DNA of 64,000 nucleotides, from contig NZ_JAGGOK010000031.1 in assembly GCF_018614615.1 (NCBI RefSeq), positions 1-64,000 on the forward strand, in the 5' to 3' direction. The position numbers and the translations under genes were made by a program. Positions 58,725-64,000 of the stretch are shown here, piece after piece. The stretch comes from Streptomyces sp. ISL-100. Its GTDB lineage: Bacteria; Actinomycetota; Actinomycetes; Streptomycetales; Streptomycetaceae. The notes beneath the pieces are model-generated. The model saw nothing but the letters and a program-made list of their open reading frames with translations, was not told the DNA's origin and made no database searches. Position 1 is the first letter of the stretch. Every line of letters starts with the position of its first letter.

Positions 58725-60581
58725 ATGGACAGCGAACAGCTCATCCAGCTCGGCCAGCAGCTGAGGGTGGACGCGGTACGGGCCGCCGACGCCGCCCAGT
58801 CCGGCCATCCGACCTCCTCGATGTCGGCGGCGGACCTCGCGGCCGTACTCCTCGCCCGGCATTTGCGCTACGACTTCGGCCGGCCCGACCACCCCGGCAA
58901 CGACCGCCTGATCCTGTCGAAGGGGCACGCGTCACCGCTGCTGTACGCCCTGTACCGGGCGGCCGGCGCCATCGACGACGAGGAACTGCTGACCTACCGC
59001 CGGCGCGGCAGCCGTCTCGAAGGGCACCCGACGCCCAGGCTCCCCTGGGTCGACGTGGCGACGGGCTCGCTCGGGCAGGGCCTGCCGGTCGGTGTCGGAG
59101 TGGCGCTGGCGGGCAAGCGGCTGGACCAGGTCCCGTACCGCGTATGGGTACTCAGCGGCGACAGCGAAATGGCGGAGGGATCGGTGTGGGAGGCCGTCGA
59201 GCACGCGGCCGACCAGCACCTCGACAACCTCACCCTCGTTATCGACGTCAACCGGCTCGGGCAGCGCGGCCCCACCCGCCACGGCTGGGACCTCGGGGCG
59301 TACACCCGCAGGCTGCACGCCTTCGGCTGGCACACCATCGAGGTGGACGGCCACGACGTCGATGCCGTCGATGCCGCGTTCAACGAGGCGCGTTCGACCA
59401 CGGGGCGGCCCACCGCCGTCGTCGCGCGCACGCGCAAGGGGCGCGGTGTCGCAGCCGTGGAGGACAAGGAAGGCATGCACGGCAAGCCGCTGAAGGACGC
59501 CGAGAGCGCGATCGAGGAGCTCGGCGGGCCCCGGTTCGTCCATGTGGAGGTACAGAAGCCGCACAGTGCGCGGAGCGTGAACGGCACCCGGGGCGGGCAG
59601 CTGAAGCTGCCGGGTTACGAGAAGGGCGACGAGGTCGCCACCCGGAACGCGTACGGCGAGGCGCTCGCCGCGCTCGGATCCGCGCGCGGCGACGTCGTGG
59701 CCCTCGACGGCGAGGTGAGCGACTCGACCCGGTCGCAGTTCTTCGCGAAGGAGCATCCGGACCGGTTCTTCGAGTGCTACATCGCGGAACAGCAGCTGGT
59801 CGCGGCGGCGGTCGGCATGCAGACACGGGGCTACGTCCCGTACGCCTCGACCTTCGCGGCGTTCCTGACCCGCGCGCACGACTTCGTACGGATGGCCGCG
59901 GTCAGCCGGGCCGGCATCAACCTGGTGGGCTCGCACGCCGGGGTCGCCATCGGCGAGGACGGCCCCTCCCAGATGGGACTCGAAGACCTCGCCCTCTTCC
60001 GCGCCGTACACGGCAGCACCGTCCTGTACCCCTGCGACGCCAACCAGACGGCCAAGCTCGTCGCCGCGATGGCGCAGGGCGACGCGCAGAGCCGGGGCGT
60101 GCGCTACCTGCGCACCAGCCGGGGCGCCACACCCGTCATCTACGGGCCCGACGAGGAGTTCCCGGTCGGCGGCAGCAAGCTGCTTCGCTCCGGCGACGAC
60201 GACAAACTGACCCTGCTCGCCGCGGGTGTGACGGTCCACGAGGCGCTGCGCGCCGCGGACCTGCTGGCGCAGGACGGCCTGCCGGTCCGGGTCGTCGACC
60301 TGTACTCGGTCAAGCCCGTCGACGAGCGCGCCGTCCAGACGGCGGCGGAACGCACCGGCTGTCTGGTGACCGTCGAGGACCACCATCCGCAGGGCGGCCT
60401 GGGCGACGCGGTCGCCGAGGTGTTCGCCGACGGACGGCCGGTGCCGCGCCTGGTCCGCCTGGCCGTGGGGAACATGCCCGGCTCGGCCACCGAGCAGGAG
60501 CAGCTGCATGCCTCGGGAATCGACGCCGACTCGATCGCGGCCGCCGTGAAGCTCCTGGCGGAGAAGGTGATCGTACGGTGA
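58725..60581 (+). CDS. tkt: transketolase
   Basis: A 618-residue thiamine-diphosphate enzyme of the pentose phosphate pathway. The start-of-domain motif VDAVRAADAAQSGHPTSSMS carries the substrate His, the diphosphate site is GDSEMAEGSVWEAVEHAADQ, and the C-terminal region has VAIGEDGPSQMGLEDLALFR. It is shorter than the usual 660-700-residue enzyme, in keeping with the short-domain homologues. AAGGAG lies 7 nt upstream of ATG 58725. It would be a second transketolase in a genome whose main copy lies elsewhere. A strong hairpin follows. Confidence 0.9.
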   Translation: MDSEQLIQLGQQLRVDAVRAADAAQSGHPTSSMSAADLAAVLLARHLRYDFGRPDHPGNDRLILSKGHASPLLYALYRAAGAIDDEELLTYRRRGSRLEGHPTPRLPWVDVATGSLGQGLPVGVGVALAGKRLDQVPYRVWVLSGDSEMAEGSVWEAVEHAADQHLDNLTLVIDVNRLGQRGPTRHGWDLGAYTRRLHAFGWHTIEVDGHDVDAVDAAFNEARSTTGRPTAVVARTRKGRGVAAVEDKEGMHGKPLKDAESAIEELGGPRFVHVEVQKPHSARSVNGTRGGQLKLPGYEKGDEVATRNAYGEALAALGSARGDVVALDGEVSDSTRSQFFAKEHPDRFFECYIAEQQLVAAAVGMQTRGYVPYASTFAAFLTRAHDFVRMAAVSRAGINLVGSHAGVAIGEDGPSQMGLEDLALFRAVHGSTVLYPCDANQTAKLVAAMAQGDAQSRGVRYLRTSRGATPVIYGPDEEFPVGGSKLLRSGDDDKLTLLAAGVTVHEALRAADLLAQDGLPVRVVDLYSVKPVDERAVQTAAERTGCLVTVEDHHPQGGLGDAVAEVFADGRPVPRLVRLAVGNMPGSATEQEQLHASGIDADSIAAAVKLLAEKVIVR

Positions 60582-60597
60582 GAGCGCGGCGGGGCGT

Positions 60598-60630
60598 GGG
60601 TGGCGGGGTGCCCTGAACACCCCGCCACCC
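60598..60630 (+). terminator. terminator after transketolase
   Basis: GGGTGGCGGGGTG and CACCCCGCCACCC are perfect 13-bp arms with a 7-nt loop, starting 17 bp after the transketolase stop. Confidence 0.85.
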
Positions 60631-60749
60631 TCCCCGCGCCGTGCGGGCACGCGGGGCCGGCCAGTGACGGGCGGCCCCGCGCTCGCGCCTGTGCGCCGGC
60701 GGGCGGTCGCGTGCGTACGAGGCCGGAGCGAGCCCAGGAGAGAGTGACG

Positions 60750-61663
60750 ATGAGCGATACCATGACCGGGAAGGCCGGCAACCGCACGGTGACCGTCCAC
60801 CGGCCCGGGAAGGTGCTCTTCCCCGACTGCGGCCTCACCAAGGCCGATGTCGCCGACTACTACCGGCGGGTGGCGGCGTTCACGGTGCCCCAGCTGCGCG
60901 GCCGGCCGCTGATGCTGGAGCGATGGCCCGACGGCACCGAAGGCCCGCGCTTCATGCAGAAGGACACCCCCGCGCACTACCCCGAGTGGGTACGCCGGGT
61001 CCAGGTCCCCAAGGAGGGCGGCACGGTCACGCACACCGTCTGCGACAACAGTGCCACCCTCGTCTTCCTGGCCGACCAGGCGTGCCTCACGCTGCACCGC
61101 TGGCTCGCGCGCGCCGGCCGTATCGAGCGGCCCGACCGGCTGATCTTCGACCTGGACCCGCCCGGGGACGACTTCCCCGCCGTACGGGAAGCGGCGCACC
61201 GGCTCGGCGAGCTCCTCGATCAGCTGCGGCTGCCGTCCACGCTCATGACCACGGGTTCCAAGGGCCTTCATGTGATCGTGCCCTCGACGGGAACACCACG
61301 TTCGACGACTCCCGCGCCTTCGCCAGGGAAGTCGCGGAGATCCTTGCCGCGCGCCACCCGGACGAGCTGACCACGGCCGCACGCAAACAGGCCCGCGGCG
61401 ACCGGCTCTACCTGGACGTCGGGCGCAACGCCTACGCCCAGACGGCCGTCGCCCCCTGGTCGCCCCGCCCCAAGGAGGGCGCACCGGTTGCCGCGCAGGT
61501 CTCCTGGGAGCAGCTTGACGACAAGCAACTCACGGCGCGCACCTGGTCGTTGACCGACATCGACGGCGTACTGGAGCAGGCCCGCACGAACCCCTGGGCG
61601 GGTGTGTCCTCCAGGGGCCGCGCGCTGGGCCCCGCGCGCAGGCGCCTGCGCGCTCTGCGCTGA
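60750..61663 (+). pseudogene. LigD-type polymerase/primase domain gene, broken by a single-base frameshift
   Basis: The protein starts at ATG 60750 with AGGAGAG upstream. Its N-terminal 178 residues match the LigD polymerase (archaeo-eukaryotic primase) fold, with the catalytic Asp pair in FDLDPP (134-138) and the motif GSKGLHVIVP (169-178). From 61281 the frame ends in non-homologous residues, while the next frame continues DGNTTFDDSRAFAREVAEIL to residues such as LYLDVGRNAYAQTAVAPW and stops at 61663. Adding one C in the run CCC at 61281-61283 restores a 304-codon gene. It is either a real inactivation or a sequencing error in a short homopolymer. It resembles stand-alone PolDom proteins of actinobacterial end-joining. 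Confidence 0.75.
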
Positions 61664-61692
61664 CCGGACGCCACGCATCGGAGCGGCGCGGC

Positions 61693-61716
61693 GTTTGGAA
61701 CCGGCGTCATGGGTTA
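61693..61716 (+). promoter_or_regulatory. sigma-B-like promoter upstream of gvpO
   Basis: GTTT at 61693-61696, 14 nt, then GGGTTA at 61711-61716. The pattern is GNNT-N14-GGGTTA(C), one insertion away from the sigma-B consensus. It lies 20 nt before gvpO. Confidence 0.4.
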
Positions 61717-61735
61717 CCCGATGTCGGAGGCTGCC

Positions 61736-62089
61736 ATGGCAAATACATCCGATACGTCCGACAACGCACCCAAGAACAAACAGAGTTCACAGAATTCGCG
61801 GAGTTCGCAGACGAAGGCGGAAAGCCTGCCGGGCCCGATGGATGTCCTGCGCGGCGCGCGGGCGCAACTCGCGGAGCTCACCGGCATGGAGGCCGAGTCG
61901 GTGTCCTCCTTCGAACGCATGGAGGACGACGGCGGCTGGATGTTGCGGATCGAGGTCCTCGAACTGGCCCGGGTCCCCGACACGATGAGCCTGCTCGCGT
62001 CGTACGAAGTCACCCTCGACGCCTACGGAGCGCTCACCGGCTACCGGCGCGCCCGCCGCTACGAGCGCGGCAGGGCGGACCGTTCGTAA
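61736..62089 (+). CDS. gvpO: gas vesicle protein GvpO
   Basis: A 117-residue accessory gas-vesicle protein. The N-terminal 35 residues are Ser/Asn/Lys-rich and disordered. The conserved GvpO core begins MDVLRGARAQLAELTGMEAE and contains GWMLRIEVLELARVPDTMSL and YEVTLDAYGALTGYRRARRY. The ATG at 61736 follows GGAGG at 5-6 nt. It is first in the gvp cluster, as in streptomycetes. In haloarchaea GvpO is needed for vesicle formation. Confidence 0.9.
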   Translation: MANTSDTSDNAPKNKQSSQNSRSSQTKAESLPGPMDVLRGARAQLAELTGMEAESVSSFERMEDDGGWMLRIEVLELARVPDTMSLLASYEVTLDAYGALTGYRRARRYERGRADRS

Positions 62090-62143
62090 CCGCAAGTTCA
62101 GACCAATCCCAGACCAACCCAACACTAAGGAGGGCCGGTCGGC

Positions 62144-62578
62144 ATGACCGTAGTCCCGGCACAGCAAGGCGGAGGTGGCGGCGGTACCAGCGGCCTCTAC
62201 GACGTCCTGGAACTGGTCCTCGACCGAGGGCTCGTCATCGACGCGTTCGTACGTGTCTCCCTGGTCGGCATCGAAATCCTCAAAATCGACATCCGCGTCG
62301 TGGTGGCGAGCGTCGACACGTACCTGCGCTTCGCCGAGGCCTGTAACCGCCTCGACCTCGAAACCGGCGCCAACAAGAGCCCCGGACTCCCCGAGATCGT
62401 CGGTGACATCACCGAGTCAGGCGCCCGCGGCAAGTCCAAGGGCGCACTGTCCGGAGCCGCGGAAACCATCTCGGGCGCGTTCAAGCAGGCCCGCGGTAGC
62501 GGTGACGAACAGCCGGAACCGAAGTCGAGTTCCCGGCGCAGCACCACCGCGTCCCGCCGGAAGGAGGAGCAGGAGTGA
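62144..62578 (+). CDS. gvpA: gas vesicle structural protein GvpA-like
   Basis: A 144-residue protein. The GvpA core [20 protein letters not shown] followed by [20 protein letters not shown] and YLRFAEAC (about 18-70) is the highly conserved shell-protein fold. The remaining 70 residues are a Gly/Ser/Lys-rich tail not found in the 70-residue GvpA of classic vesicle formers. AAGGAGGG precedes ATG 62144. The stop overlaps gvpF by 4 bp. Confidence 0.92.
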   Translation: MTVVPAQQGGGGGGTSGLYDVLELVLDRGLVIDAFVRVSLVGIEILKIDIRVVVASVDTYLRFAEACNRLDLETGANKSPGLPEIVGDITESGARGKSKGALSGAAETISGAFKQARGSGDEQPEPKSSSRRSTTASRRKEEQE

Positions 62579-63291
62579 GTACGTACGTCTACGGCATCGC
62601 ACGCGCAAACCACCCCGAACTCCCCGACCCGACGGGCGGAGTCGGCGACCCGCCGATGCCCGTACGCACCCTCAGGACCGGCGAACTGACCGCCCTCGTG
62701 AGTGACGCCCCCGAGGACCTCAGGCCCAAGCGCCGCGATCTGCTGGCCCACCAGACCGTGCTCGCGGACGCCGGCGCCGAGGGCGCCGTGCTGCCGATGC
62801 GCTTCGGAAGCCTGTCGGCCGACGACGAGTCCGTACGCACGGTGCTCGCCGAACGCGAGAAGCACTACCTGGAGCGGCTCGACGCACTCGACAACAAGGT
62901 CGAGTACAACGTGAAGGCCACGCACGACGAGGAGGCCGTCCTGCACCAGGTGCTGGCGGACGACGCCGAACTGCGCGCGCTCAACGAGGCCAACAGGGCG
63001 GCCGGCGGCGGAACGTACGAACAGAAGCTGCGGCTCGGCGAACGCGTGGTGGCCGCCGTGCAGGACCGCGAACGGCGCGACGGCGAACTGGTGCGCCAGG
63101 CCCTGGAGGCAGCGGCGGGATCCGTCAGCCCCGGGCCGGAGAGCAGCGGCTGGCTGGCGAATGTCTCCTTCCTCGTCGACCGCGACCGCACCGCGGAGTT
63201 CGTGGAGGCGGCCGACGCGCTGCGCAAGGAGCACCCCCATCTCGTGCTCCAGGTGAACGGCCCACTGCCGCCGTACAGCTTCGTGGAGTGA
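62575..63291 (+). CDS. gvpF: gas vesicle protein GvpF/GvpL
   Basis: A 238-residue GvpF/L-family protein. The N-terminal [18 protein letters not shown] is the family opening and [20 protein letters not shown] is the conserved middle segment. The C-terminal [20 protein letters not shown] then [14 protein letters not shown] is typical. GvpF binds GvpA in assembly in other systems. GTG at 62575 overlaps the gvpA stop (GTGA). Confidence 0.92.
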   Translation: MSTYVYGIARANHPELPDPTGGVGDPPMPVRTLRTGELTALVSDAPEDLRPKRRDLLAHQTVLADAGAEGAVLPMRFGSLSADDESVRTVLAEREKHYLERLDALDNKVEYNVKATHDEEAVLHQVLADDAELRALNEANRAAGGGTYEQKLRLGERVVAAVQDRERRDGELVRQALEAAAGSVSPGPESSGWLANVSFLVDRDRTAEFVEAADALRKEHPHLVLQVNGPLPPYSFVE

Positions 63292-63312
63292 CGAGGAAAG
63301 GAGCGAGCAGCT

Positions 63313-63549
63313 ATGGGCCTCCTCGGTGAGCTGCTGCTCCTGCCCGTGGCCCCTGTCCGCGGCACCGGCTGGGTGCTGCGGCAGGTGGTCGCGGAGGCGG
63401 AGCGGCAGTACTACGACCCGTCGGCCATCCAGCGCGAACTGTCCCTCCTGGAGCGGCGGCTCGAAGCGGGAGAGATCGACGAGGCCGAATTTGACCGCCG
63501 GGAGGACGAACTCCTCGACCGGCTGGAGAAGAGGAACCCGACGACATGA
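63313..63549 (+). CDS. gvpG: gas vesicle protein GvpG
   Basis: A 78-residue GvpG-family protein. The start MGLLGELLLLPVAPVRGTGW and the helical RQVVAEAERQYYDPSAIQRE are the family features. The C-terminal LLERRLEAGEIDEAEFDRRE is a charged helix. It lies 21 bp after gvpF and its stop overlaps nothing; the next gene follows after 19 bp. Confidence 0.9.
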   Translation: MGLLGELLLLPVAPVRGTGWVLRQVVAEAERQYYDPSAIQRELSLLERRLEAGEIDEAEFDRREDELLDRLEKRNPTT

Positions 63550-63568
63550 ACAGAAGCCCGAGCCGCCG

Positions 63569-63910
63569 ATGACGACGCCGAACAGACTTCCCGACCCGTA
63601 CGCTTCCAATGGAAGCGCGAATCTCGCGGACATTCTTGAGCGCGTACTGGACAAGGGAATCGTCATCGCCGGAGACATCAAGATAAATCTCCTCGACATC
63701 GAACTCCTCACCATCAAACTGCGCCTCATCGTCGCTTCCGTCGACAAGGCGAAGGAGATGGGCATCGACTGGTGGGAGGACGACCCGTCTCTTTCCTCCG
63801 GCGCCCGTCGCCGTGAACTGGCCGAGGAGAATGAGCGGTTGCAGCGGCGCGTCGCCGATCTGGAGGCCGCGTCGTCGCCCGCTCTCGAAGAGCGCGAGGA
63901 CCAGGCATGA
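63569..63910 (+). CDS. GvpA-family minor structural protein (GvpJ/S)
   Basis: A 113-residue member of the GvpA/J/M/S family. The core NLADILERVLDKGIVIAGDI then INLLDIELLTIKLRLIVASV (about 15-60) is related to GvpA. A C-terminal coiled-coil, RRELAEENERLQRRVADLEA, is typical of the minor forms J or S. The exact letter cannot be decided. The ATG at 63569 is the first in frame. It overlaps the next gene by 4 bp. Confidence 0.88.
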   Translation: MTTPNRLPDPYASNGSANLADILERVLDKGIVIAGDIKINLLDIELLTIKLRLIVASVDKAKEMGIDWWEDDPSLSSGARRRELAEENERLQRRVADLEAASSPALEEREDQA

Positions 63911-64000
63911 ACGAACTGCGCTATGTATACGCGGTCACCCGGCCCTTCGACGGAGTTCCCCCGGAAGGCGTGCGCGGCCTCGACGGTGAGCCACCCCGGC
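63907..64000 (+). CDS. gvpL: gas vesicle protein GvpL/GvpF, 5' part only
   Basis: ATG at 63907, overlapping the previous stop (ATGA), opens NELRYVYAVTRPFDG, the start of a second GvpF/L-family protein. Only 31 codons lie in the window. Neighbouring gvpK and further genes would be beyond the edge. Confidence 0.85.
   Translation, partial: MNELRYVYAVTRPFDGVPPEGVRGLDGEPPR

Noticed and set aside
1..64000. CRISPR arrays, tRNA or rRNA genes, IS elements, prophage
   Set aside because: No regularly spaced direct repeats, no cloverleaf-like sequence, no transposase, integrase or phage structural motif were recognised on either strand by reading.
1..64000. Additional TTA codons as bldA targets
   Set aside because: Other TTA triplets in coding regions that I checked fall out of frame (for example GGT TAC, CTT ACC). 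Only 42031-42033 is in frame. A computed codon table would be decisive.

Overview
The window is a GC-rich actinobacterial chromosome segment, almost certainly Streptomyces. The evidence is the very high GC at third codon positions, the near absence of TTA codons, the -10-only leaderless starts, and the gene neighbourhood itself: psd-pssA next to a ccr-meaA ethylmalonyl-CoA pathway block, then a type II NADH dehydrogenase, transketolase and a gas-vesicle cluster. Nothing looks like a prophage, integrative element, IS, CRISPR array, rRNA or tRNA. It reads as ordinary chromosome with small regulatory and decay features.

Layout. 1-4061: a methyltransferase with no stop codon in the window, an AhpD-like protein, and a DesK/NarL-type two-component pair behind a perfect 11-2-11 inverted repeat. 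4114-8348: gamma-glutamyltranspeptidase, inositol-monophosphatase-like enzyme, FAD oxidoreductase. 8595-13809: a macrodomain protein, an Ada-AlkA fusion, Ogt, a secreted protein and an ADP-ribosylglycohydrolase. 14158-21881: glycerate kinase, a PucR regulator and a divergent five-gene branched-chain-type ABC transporter. 21959-23456: pssA and psd. 23638-32823: the ethylmalonyl-CoA pathway (ccr, ecm, mcl, mch, mcd, a TetR regulator and a doubled 3-hydroxyacyl-CoA dehydrogenase). 33136-37157: small genes including a GNAT gene abutting a gene remnant. 37355-44613: an MFS pump with a C-terminal tail of carboxypeptidase-regulatory-like repeats, a SpoIIE-type phosphatase carrying a rare TTA codon, and two methyltransferases with a phosphopantetheinyl transferase. 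44740-49909: four stacked peptidases (D-aminopeptidase, M20, S9, S66 LD-carboxypeptidase). 49932-55204: DinB-like protein, Tat-exported S15 peptidase, GNAT, DUF5107/TPR protein. 55220-56670: VOC protein and methyltransferase. 56808-63999: holin-like membrane protein, NDH-2, transketolase, a frameshifted LigD-type polymerase gene and a compact gvp cluster running off the right edge.

Across the window, a roughly 220-bp intergenic element with nested inverted repeats occurs four times plus one core-only remnant. At least six genes show a TANNNT box 6-7 nt before the start codon, indicating leaderless transcription. Sigma-B-like promoter matches precede both the holin/NDH/transketolase block and the gvp cluster.

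I see no wholly new defence or biosynthetic system. The strongest candidates for follow-up are the nested-repeat family, the peptidase operon, the shared sigma-B-like control of the right-hand block, the ccr operator-promoter, the MFS tail, and the single-base frameshift in the LigD-like gene.
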